A stretch of 5,081 nt of DNA from positions 1 to 5,081 of the forward strand of contig CABSLV010000053.1 in assembly GCA_902478645.1 (NCBI GenBank), in the 5' to 3' direction. The position numbers and the translations under genes are program-made. This DNA is from an uncultured Flavobacteriales bacterium. GTDB lineage: Bacteria > Bacteroidota > Bacteroidia > Flavobacteriales > UBA1820. Under the pieces are notes generated by a model, which was not told the DNA's origin, did no database searches, and saw only the letters and a program-made list of their open reading frames with translations. Shown piece after piece: positions 1-5,081 of this stretch; within the stretch, counting starts at the first letter, position 1, and each line of letters opens with the position of its first letter.

Positions 1-44
1 TCTCTTTCCCAAGGAATTTAGCTGGGAGAAAACCGGGAAAAAAC

Positions 45-52
45 TATCTTTG
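45..52 (+). promoter_or_regulatory. Bacteroidota-type -7 promoter box upstream of the channel gene
   Basis: The octamer TATCTTTG matches the Bacteroidota -7 consensus TAnnTTTG and is identical to the box before pth at 2136-2143. No good TTTG-type -33 element is visible about 20 bases upstream, where the sequence reads GCTGGGA, so the promoter may be weak or activator-dependent. Transcription would begin near position 59-60, leaving a leader of about 75 bases. The box also argues against translation starting from the in-frame TTG at position 50, which lies inside it. Confidence 0.6.
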
Positions 53-67
53 TGCAAGGGCGTACCG

Positions 68-98
68 CTTTTCCTCCTACCTTCGGGAGGGGGAAAAG
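68..98 (+). promoter_or_regulatory. UUCG-capped hairpin in the 5' leader of the channel gene
   Basis: Positions 68-78 (CTTTTCCTCCT) pair with 88-98 (AGGGGGAAAAG), with one T-G wobble. After a bulged A at 79, CC 80-81 pairs with GG 86-87 around the loop TTCG 82-85. This gives about 13 base pairs capped by a C(UUCG)G tetraloop, an exceptionally stable RNA fold. It begins only about 10 bases downstream of the inferred transcription start and ends 35 bases before the ATG. No T-run follows on the + strand, so it is not a classical terminator. It could stabilise the mRNA, act as an attenuator or protein-binding site, or be a copy of an intergenic palindrome. Confidence 0.6.
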
Positions 99-133
99 AG
101 AAACGAGCCTGCTGCAAAAAGAAAAACAACACC

Positions 134-1336
134 ATGGACATCACACAGATCCTGCACGACTGGGGGCTGCAATCCGAACGATTGATCGACTTTTTAAGCA
201 CCCTCATCACCCTGGCCATCATCGCTTTGTGCGCATGGCTGTCGTACTTTCTGGTCAAGAAGTGGATCGGACGCTTCATCCTCTGGATGGTACACCGCAC
301 GCGATTCCGGTGGGACAGCCTGATGTTCGACCGCACGTTCTTCTCGCGGCTGGGACTGTTGGTTGCGCCCAACGTGGTGTTGGTGGGACTTTCGTGGATC
401 AAATGGGAAAAGATGTACCTCGTCGAACGCTTTGTCGGCGCGTGGATCGTTCTGGCGGCCGTGATGCTCATCATGGCGGTATTGAACGGACTGGAGAGGA
501 TCTACCAAAGCTATCCTATCTCGAAAGACCGCCCGATAAAAGTGTTCGTCCAGTCGGTAATGATCTTTTTCTGGTGCGCAGGGCTCATCGTCATCGTGGG
601 GATCTTCACCCGCGAGTCGGTATCCACGCTCCTGGCAGGACTCACGGCATTCGCAGCGGTGCTCATGCTGGTTTTCAAGGACTCGATCATGGGCTTTGTC
701 GCCGGCATCCAACTGGGGGCCAACAACATGGTATCCATCGGCGACTGGATCACCATGTCGGACGCCGGGGCTGACGGTACGGTGATGGACATCAACCTGA
801 CCACGGTCAAGGTACGCAACTGGGACATGACCATCACCACCATCCCCACCTACAAGCTGGTCTCCGACTCGTTCGTCAACTGGCGCGGCATGGCGGAATC
901 CCAAGGCCGCCGGATAAAACGCTCCATCTATATCGACGTTACCTCCATCCATTACCTGACTCCGGAGGAAATCGACTCCCTGGCCCAGTCCGACCTGCTG
1001 AAAGACTACATCCGCGACAAACAGGCCGAACTGCAGGCTTACAACGCCCAGCACGAAAATCCCTTGGACCAACTCCGCCTGACCAACATCGGGGCCTTCC
1101 GCGAATACCTCGAACTTTGGCTCGCACACCGCCCCGACATCAACACCCAGATGACCCACATGGTGCGCCAGCTGCAATCCGGTCCCACCGGACTCCCGCT
1201 GGAGATCTACTGTTTCTCTGCCCAGCAGGAATGGGTGCGGTACGAACAGATCCAGTCCGATATCTTCGACCACGTGCTGGCCATCGTCGGGCAGTTCAAC
1301 CTGCGGATATTCCAGTATTCGGACGCGCCGGACTGA
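134..1336 (+). CDS. MscS-family mechanosensitive ion channel, YbdG/MscM type
   Basis: This is a 400-residue inner-membrane channel of the MscS superfamily, closest in style to E. coli YbdG (a miniconductance channel of about 415 residues), which opens under membrane tension to release solutes. Hydrophobic segments lie at about residues 21-41, 73-89, 100-120 and 137-158. The pore-lining helix is at about 163-190, rich in Ala and Gly and continuing into FKDSIMGFVAGIQLGANN. The MscS beta domain follows, with IGDWITM (202-208), GADGTV (212-217) and the YbdG-like TITTIPTY (233-240) and NWRGM (249-253). RRIKRSIYID (259-268) starts the cytoplasmic alpha/beta region. I chose the ATG at 134 because the longer in-frame TTG start at 50 falls inside the promoter box and would add a Lys/Cys-rich extension unlike a membrane protein. 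The Dph6-like gene begins 73 bases downstream without a visible promoter. The family call is firm; conductance and gating stimulus cannot be read from sequence. Confidence 0.93.
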   Translation: MDITQILHDWGLQSERLIDFLSTLITLAIIALCAWLSYFLVKKWIGRFILWMVHRTRFRWDSLMFDRTFFSRLGLLVAPNVVLVGLSWIKWEKMYLVERFVGAWIVLAAVMLIMAVLNGLERIYQSYPISKDRPIKVFVQSVMIFFWCAGLIVIVGIFTRESVSTLLAGLTAFAAVLMLVFKDSIMGFVAGIQLGANNMVSIGDWITMSDAGADGTVMDINLTTVKVRNWDMTITTIPTYKLVSDSFVNWRGMAESQGRRIKRSIYIDVTSIHYLTPEEIDSLAQSDLLKDYIRDKQAELQAYNAQHENPLDQLRLTNIGAFREYLELWLAHRPDINTQMTHMVRQLQSGPTGLPLEIYCFSAQQEWVRYEQIQSDIFDHVLAIVGQFNLRIFQYSDAPD

Positions 1337-1409
1337 ACGCTCCACCGCATCACCAGGCAAGCCCTACACCGAAAGAGCCGGTGCTTAAAACCGAGAAAAG
1401 AGCAAAACG

Positions 1410-2114
1410 ATGAAAGAAAAAGCGGTATTCAACTGGAGTGGCGGGAAAGACTCGGCACTGGCCTTGACGCAAGTGTTGCAGGAGGGGCGTTACGACGTCG
1501 TGTCGCTGCTCACCACCGTTCACCGGACCACCCGGCAGTCGTCGATGCACCACATTCCCCAGTCGCTGCTCAAAAGACAAGCCGAGAGCATCGGCATTCC
1601 CCTGTTCGAAGTGGAACTTCCCCCGGAAGGCTCGATGATCTCCTACCGGGAGGCGATGGACACCGCCGCGCGGCATTTCCTCGAACAAGGGATCACACAT
1701 TTCATCTTCGGCGACATCTTCCTGCACGACGTACGCTCCTACCGCGAGAAACAACTCTCCCCCTTGGGTATCCACGTGGTAGAACCCCTGTGGGGCCGAT
1801 CCTCGGCGGAAGTGATGGAAGAGTTCCTCGCTTCGGGTCTGCAGACGGTCGTGGTAACGGTGACCGAAGGGGCTCTCGGCCGGGAGTTCGTCGGACGGAA
1901 GATCGACCGGGAGTTCGTCCGCACGCTACCCGCGCAGGTGGACGTGTGCGGAGAAAACGGCGAATACCATACTTTCTGTTACGACGGGGATATTTTCCGC
2001 TTCCCGGTGGAGTTTTCCCTGGGTGAACCCCGCCGGTGCACCTATCCCGTGAGTCTGGACGACGGGACGGTACAGGACTTTTCGTACTGGTTCGCGCCGC
2101 TGGGGATGCCTTGA
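1410..2114 (+). CDS. Dph6-like ATP-pyrophosphatase (diphthine-ammonia ligase family), bacterial substrate unknown
   Basis: This 234-residue soluble protein belongs to the adenine nucleotide alpha-hydrolase fold (Diphthami_syn_2 / MJ0570-type domain). The PP-loop SGGKDS at residues 10-15 binds ATP for substrate adenylation. Other family signatures are HHIP (47-50), FGDIF (100-104), LWGRSS (127-132) and, near the C-terminus, CGENGEYHTF (180-189) followed by YDGDIF (191-196). The length fits a single-domain family member. In eukaryotes and archaea Dph6 amidates diphthine on elongation factor 2, but bacteria make no diphthamide, so the database-style name 'diphthine-ammonia ligase' should not be taken as function; ATP-dependent amidation of some other substrate is an inference. 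The ATG at 1410 follows an A-rich leader and puts the PP-loop at the usual distance from the N-terminus. The 73-base gap after the channel gene has no TAnnTTTG box, suggesting one transcript. Confidence 0.88.
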   Translation: MKEKAVFNWSGGKDSALALTQVLQEGRYDVVSLLTTVHRTTRQSSMHHIPQSLLKRQAESIGIPLFEVELPPEGSMISYREAMDTAARHFLEQGITHFIFGDIFLHDVRSYREKQLSPLGIHVVEPLWGRSSAEVMEEFLASGLQTVVVTVTEGALGREFVGRKIDREFVRTLPAQVDVCGENGEYHTFCYDGDIFRFPVEFSLGEPRRCTYPVSLDDGTVQDFSYWFAPLGMP

Positions 2115-2143
2115 CGTTTTCCCGCCGGAAAGCCGTATCTTTG
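2111..2143 (+). promoter_or_regulatory. Promoter of pth (TTG ... TATCTTTG)
   Basis: TATCTTTG at 2136-2143 matches the Bacteroidota -7 consensus. A TTG at 2111-2113 lies 22 bases upstream, near the expected -33 spacing though slightly long. The TTG overlaps the TGA stop (2112-2114) of the preceding gene, so the promoter sits at the very end of the upstream coding sequence. The start codon of pth is 28 bases after the box, giving a short A-rich leader. Confidence 0.65.
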
Positions 2144-2171
2144 CCCGAACGAAAAAAAGACCGCAAGCCCC

Positions 2172-2738
2172 ATGGAAAAATACCTGGTAGCCGGATTGGG
2201 AAACATCGGCGCCGAATACGCCCATACGCGACACAACATCGGATTCCGCATCCTGGACCACCTTGCCCGGCGGCACGGGGTGGGCTTCCACACCGACCGC
2301 CTGGGAGCCACCGCCGAGATCCAGCTCAAGAACAAAGTCCTGGTGCTGCTCAAACCGTCCACCTACATGAACCTCAGCGGAAAAGCCGTCCGCTACCACC
2401 TCAACGACAACCGTCTGACCCCGGACCGCCTGCTGGTAGTCTGCGACGACCTCGCCCTTCCCTTCGGCACACTGCGTCTGAAGGCCAAAGGTTCGCACGG
2501 AGGGCACAACGGCCTGCGCAACATCTCCGAAATGCTGGGCACAGAGGCCTACGCCCGCTTCCGCTTCGGGATCGGCAACGACTTCGCACGGGGCGGACAG
2601 GTGGACTACGTACTCGGGGAGTGGACCTCCGAGGAGGAATCCGCGATGGCGGAGCGTCTGGATACCGCCGCCGACCTCATCGAGTCGTTCGCCCTGGCGG
2701 GGATCGAGCGCACGATGAACCAGTTCAACGGCAAGTAA
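2172..2738 (+). CDS. pth: Peptidyl-tRNA hydrolase
   Basis: Pth cleaves the ester bond of peptidyl-tRNAs released prematurely from ribosomes, recycling tRNA in the cytoplasm; it is normally essential. The 188-residue length matches the bacterial Pth family (E. coli about 194). Catalytic and binding residues are all recognisable: Asn11 in GLGNIG (8-13), catalytic His21 in TRHNIGF (19-25), Asn67 in TYMNLSG (64-70), Asp93 in CDDLALPFG (91-99) and Asn113 in GSHGGHNGL (107-115). The GLGN motif is followed by Ile rather than the Pro found in E. coli, which I believe is common in this phylum. The ATG at 2172 is the natural start, three residues before the YLVAGLG strand. It follows the Dph6-like gene by 57 bases but has its own promoter, so it is probably expressed independently of, or in addition to, read-through from upstream. 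Confidence 0.97.
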   Translation: MEKYLVAGLGNIGAEYAHTRHNIGFRILDHLARRHGVGFHTDRLGATAEIQLKNKVLVLLKPSTYMNLSGKAVRYHLNDNRLTPDRLLVVCDDLALPFGTLRLKAKGSHGGHNGLRNISEMLGTEAYARFRFGIGNDFARGGQVDYVLGEWTSEEESAMAERLDTAADLIESFALAGIERTMNQFNGK

Positions 2739-2806
2739 CTCGCCCTACGGTCGCTGCGTCCGGCTTTCACGACATTTCCACAGTACAGGATGCGGCCCGG
2801 CCTCGA

Positions 2807-2835
2807 CAAGGGGCAAAAACTTCGTTCTCCCCTTG
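2807..2835. repeat. Perfect 7-bp inverted repeat between pth and the peptidase gene
   Basis: CAAGGGG at 2807-2813 is the exact reverse complement of CCCCTTG at 2829-2835, separated by 15 bases. The right arm contains the TTG (2833-2835) that serves as the -33 element of the peptidase promoter. As RNA it could form the weak end of a pth terminator hairpin, but no T-run follows. As DNA it could be an operator-like site. Neither role is shown by the sequence alone. Confidence 0.45.
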
Positions 2836-2863
2836 CTGCGACACTCGGCTTTGCCTATTTTTG
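2833..2863 (+). promoter_or_regulatory. Promoter of the S9 peptidase gene (TTG-N20-TATTTTTG)
   Basis: TATTTTTG at 2856-2863 fits TAnnTTTG, and TTG at 2833-2835 lies 20 bases upstream, the best-spaced promoter in the window. The start codon is 45 bases after the box, leaving an A-rich leader of roughly 40 bases. The promoter explains why the peptidase gene can be expressed apart from pth. Confidence 0.72.
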
Positions 2864-2908
2864 AACACGTTTGCGATACTGAAAAAAACTCTAATACCAC
2901 AACGCGAC

Positions 2909-4960
2909 ATGACCATTCGTGGAGTTCTGACCTTACTGCTGACATCGACCATGACCCTGGCAACCAACGCTCAAAATGAAGTAATGACCCCGGAAAAACT
3001 CTGGAAGCTGCAACGCGTAAGCCTGGCGGGAGTCAGTCCCGACGGCTCGACCGTGCTGTACAACATCACCCAATACGACGTAGCGGCCAACCAGGGCACT
3101 ACGCGCATCGCCGCTTGCAACCTCTCCGGGCAGCAACGACAACTCACCGACGGCACCCAAAGCGCACAGGCCATCGGCTTCACCCCCTCGGGACGCATTG
3201 CCTACCTCCAGCAGGGGCAACTCTGGACCATGACCCCCGCCGGAGAGGATGCGCGACAAGCCACCCATATCGAAGGAGGCATCGAAAACGTGCTCTTTTC
3301 GCCCAAAGGCGATGCAGTGCTCTTTACCCGTCAGGTAAAATACCGCCCCACCACGGCCGAACTCTATCCCGAGCTTCCCAAAGCCAACGCGCGCATCATC
3401 GACGACCTGATGTACCGCCACTGGAACACCTGGGAGGACGATAAGGTTTCGCACGTATTCTACGCCCCCTTCAACGGGACGGAAGTATCGGGAGAAGGGA
3501 CGGACATCATGGCCGGACAGCCGTACGACAGCCCCTTGACGCCTTTCGGCGGAGCTGAACAGTTGGCCTGGAGCCCCGACGGACTGAAGATTGCCTATAC
3601 CTGCAAAAAGAAACAAGGCACGGCGGCCGCCATCTCCACCGACGCCGACATCTACCTCTACGACATCGTATCGGGGAAAACCGAAAACCTAACCCAGGGC
3701 AACGGCGGTTACGATACCAACCCGGCCTGGAGCCCCGACGGGCGCTTTCTCGCCTGGCTCTCGATGGACGAGGACGGATACGAGGCCGACAAAAACGACA
3801 TCAAGATCCTCGAATGGGCTACCGGGCGCACCTACAACCTGACCGAGCGGTGGGACGAGACCGTCGAAGCGTTCGCGTGGGAGAAAAACAGCCTCTCCCT
3901 CGTATTCCGCACGGCATTCAACGGAGTAGAACAACTCTTCGAATACTCCCTGCCCAAGAACCTCGACCAACTCGCCCCCAACCAAGACATCACCCAGCTG
4001 ACCAAGGAGAAAACCTGCACCGGCGCATTCATCCCCACCGGGAAATACATCATCGCCGAACGCTATGACTTCAACCGTCCGAACGAACTGGTGGCCTACG
4101 ACCTGAAACGGAAAACCATCCGTCCCCTTACCGATGTGAACGGTCCCGCGATGCAGTCCATCGCTCCCTCTCCGGTACAAGCCCGCTGGGTTACCACCAC
4201 CGACGGACGGCAGATGCTCGTCTGGATGGTCTTCCCCCCGCATTTCGACCCGGCCAAGAAATACCCCGCACTACTCTTTTGCGGAGGCGGCCCGCAGTCG
4301 CCTCTTACGCCGGACTATTCCTTCCGTTGGAATTTCCAGTTGATGGCCGCCAAGGGCTACGTCGTGGTCATCCCCAACCGGCGAGGGCTTCCGGGCTTCG
4401 GTGTCAAGTGGAACGAGGAGGTATCCGGTGCCTGGGGCGGACAAGCCATCACCGACCTGCTGACCGCCATCGACGACGTGGCACGCGAACCCTACATCGA
4501 CCGCGAACGTCTGGGGGCGGTAGGAGCCTCCTACGGAGGATACTCGGTCTATATGCTGGCCGGGAAACACCAGGGACGCTTCAAGACCTTCATCGCCCAC
4601 TGCGGTACGTTCGACATGAAGAGCTGGTACGGGACTACCGAGGAGATCTTCTTTGCCAACAAAGACCTCGGCGGGGCCTACTGGCAGAACAAAGCCAACC
4701 CTTCGTACAACGAATACTCGCCTTCGTCCTACGTGGACCTGTGGGATACACCCATCCTGATCCTGCAGGGCGAACAGGACTTCCGGGTGCCGCTCGGCCA
4801 GTCCATGCAGGCCTTCCAAGCCGCCCGTCTGCGGGGGATCGAGGCCCGAATGGTTCTGTTCCCCGACGAATGCCACTGGATCCTCCGTCCGCAGGACGCT
4901 CTGCTGTGGCAAGCCGAGTTTTTCTCCTGGCTGGACAAGTACCTCGCCCCGGAATCCTGA
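2909..4960 (+). CDS. dpp5: Secreted S9-family serine peptidase, dipeptidyl-peptidase 5-like
   Basis: The 683-residue product is a prolyl-oligopeptidase-clan exopeptidase predicted to act in the periplasm, releasing dipeptides from peptide N-termini. A signal peptide covers residues 1-21 (Arg4, hydrophobic 6-18, cleavage TNA|Q). A beta-propeller of TolB/WD40-like blades follows, with repeated motifs VSPDG (42-46), FSPKG (130-134), WSPDG (221-225) and WSPDG (274-278). The alpha/beta-hydrolase domain is at about 420-683. The triad is Ser541 in GASYGGY, Asp624 in GEQDFRVP and His656 in ECHW. The oxyanion-side motif is CGGGP (458-462) rather than HGGP, similar to Porphyromonas DPP5, which is about 684 residues with near-identical triad spacing as I recall it; the RIIDDLMYRHW stretch (162-172) also resembles that enzyme. 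No type IX sorting domain is present. I chose the ATG at 2909 because it yields the signal peptide; the frame stays open upstream to 2036 only because it overlaps other genes. An acylaminoacyl-peptidase specificity is the main alternative. Confidence 0.92.
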   Translation: MTIRGVLTLLLTSTMTLATNAQNEVMTPEKLWKLQRVSLAGVSPDGSTVLYNITQYDVAANQGTTRIAACNLSGQQRQLTDGTQSAQAIGFTPSGRIAYLQQGQLWTMTPAGEDARQATHIEGGIENVLFSPKGDAVLFTRQVKYRPTTAELYPELPKANARIIDDLMYRHWNTWEDDKVSHVFYAPFNGTEVSGEGTDIMAGQPYDSPLTPFGGAEQLAWSPDGLKIAYTCKKKQGTAAAISTDADIYLYDIVSGKTENLTQGNGGYDTNPAWSPDGRFLAWLSMDEDGYEADKNDIKILEWATGRTYNLTERWDETVEAFAWEKNSLSLVFRTAFNGVEQLFEYSLPKNLDQLAPNQDITQLTKEKTCTGAFIPTGKYIIAERYDFNRPNELVAYDLKRKTIRPLTDVNGPAMQSIAPSPVQARWVTTTDGRQMLVWMVFPPHFDPAKKYPALLFCGGGPQSPLTPDYSFRWNFQLMAAKGYVVVIPNRRGLPGFGVKWNEEVSGAWGGQAITDLLTAIDDVAREPYIDRERLGAVGASYGGYSVYMLAGKHQGRFKTFIAHCGTFDMKSWYGTTEEIFFANKDLGGAYWQNKANPSYNEYSPSSYVDLWDTPILILQGEQDFRVPLGQSMQAFQAARLRGIEARMVLFPDECHWILRPQDALLWQAEFFSWLDKYLAPES

Positions 4961-4975
4961 ACTTGTTCATCGGGA

Positions 4976-5008
4976 CCCTCCCCCGAGGGAAAGGACATCC
5001 TTCCCCGG
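4976..5008 (+). terminator. GC-rich hairpin region after the peptidase gene, probable terminator
   Basis: Two alternative stem-loops start 15 bases past the stop codon. CCCTC 4976-4980 pairs with GAGGG 4985-4989 around a CCCC loop. Alternatively GGG-A-AAGG (4987-4994) pairs with CCTT-C-CCC (4999-5006) with one A/C mismatch and an ACAT loop, extendable by CC 4983-4984 with GG 5007-5008. The two share GGG 4987-4989 and cannot both form completely. No T-run follows, so the terminator call is based on position and stem strength. Confidence 0.4.
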
Positions 5009-5034
5009 CTTAACACATACCCCGTCTCATTAGT

Positions 5035-5052
5035 GTCCCGTTAAAATGGGAC
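5035..5052. repeat. Near-perfect dyad in AT-rich DNA at the right edge
   Basis: GTCCCGTT 5035-5042 is complementary to AATGGGAC 5045-5052, with one G-T wobble. It lies where the sequence changes from GC-rich to AT-rich (5041-5074 is mostly A and T). The dyad could be the core of a terminator, an operator, or part of the terminal region of an insertion sequence whose body lies outside the window. No coding sequence is visible between 4961 and 5081. Confidence 0.4.
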
Positions 5053-5081
5053 GAGTTAAACAATTAATCAAAAAGCCCCGG

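Noticed and set aside
5..29. Short dyad TCCCA/TGGGA near the left edge as terminator of an upstream gene
   Set aside because: Five Watson-Crick pairs plus at most a wobble and one more pair, with no gene visible upstream in the window to support the reading.
50..133. N-terminal extension of the channel starting at TTG 50
   Set aside because: The TTG is part of the TATCTTTG promoter box, the extension is Lys/Cys-rich and unlike a channel N-terminus, and the hairpin 68-98 lies within it. The ATG at 134 gives the expected length.
194..1360. Long minus-strand open frame of 388 codons opposite the channel gene
   Set aside because: It is the antisense shadow of a GC-rich gene; the translation is rich in His, Asp, Gly and Val with no recognisable domain, while the + strand encodes a clear MscS protein.
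1367..1383. Small hairpin CACCG/CGGTG between the channel and Dph6-like genes as a terminator
   Set aside because: Only five pairs with a seven-base loop and no T-run on the + strand; too weak to claim termination, and the downstream gene has no visible promoter of its own.
1410..2114. Reading the Dph6-like gene as evidence for an archaeal-type diphthamide pathway
   Set aside because: No other diphthamide genes are present and bacteria lack the EF2 target; the family is known to occur in bacteria with undefined function.
2036..2908. 291-codon upstream extension of the peptidase reading frame
   Set aside because: It overlaps the end of the Dph6-like gene and all of pth in another frame, yields low-complexity Arg/Pro-rich protein, and would bury the signal peptide that begins at 2909.
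2933..4912. Minus-strand open frames opposite the peptidase gene (2933-3616, 3689-4243, 4271-4912)
   Set aside because: They mirror the codon structure of the well-supported + strand peptidase, have no promoter box or domain signature, and are what GC-rich coding DNA produces by chance.

Overview
The window looks like ordinary chromosomal DNA from a GC-rich member of the Bacteroidota, most likely a gut Bacteroidales of the Alistipes/Rikenellaceae kind. The phylum call rests on three signs. Gene starts follow TAnnTTTG promoter boxes (two are the identical TATCTTTG). Start codons lie behind A-rich leaders without a clear Shine-Dalgarno sequence. The last gene closely resembles the dipeptidyl-peptidase 5 of Porphyromonas. 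The genus is an inference from base composition and style only.

Layout, all genes on the + strand. (1) Positions 1-133 hold a promoter box and a 5' leader with a strong UUCG-capped hairpin. (2) 134-1336 encodes a YbdG/MscM-type MscS-family mechanosensitive channel. (3) 1410-2114 encodes an ATP-pyrophosphatase of the Dph6 / diphthine-ammonia-ligase-like family; no promoter is visible in the 73-base gap before it, so it is probably co-transcribed with the channel gene. (4) 2172-2738 encodes peptidyl-tRNA hydrolase (pth), with its own promoter whose -33 TTG overlaps the stop codon of the gene before it. (5) 2739-2908 is a 170-base intergenic region with an inverted repeat and a well-formed promoter. 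(6) 2909-4960 encodes a secreted S9-family serine peptidase, DPP5-like. (7) 4961-5081 is non-coding: GC-rich hairpins, then an abrupt AT-rich stretch with a near-perfect dyad at the window edge.

The genes do not form one pathway. The channel serves osmotic/envelope homeostasis, Pth recycles peptidyl-tRNA in the cytoplasm, and the peptidase trims peptides in the periplasm, probably feeding amino-acid or dipeptide uptake. The Dph6-like enzyme has no known bacterial substrate and is the only gene whose cellular job is open. I found no CRISPR array, tRNA, rRNA, complete mobile element or defence-type system. The items most worth a second look are the 5' leader hairpin, the orphan Dph6-like enzyme, the inverted repeat overlapping the peptidase promoter, and the composition break at the right edge.
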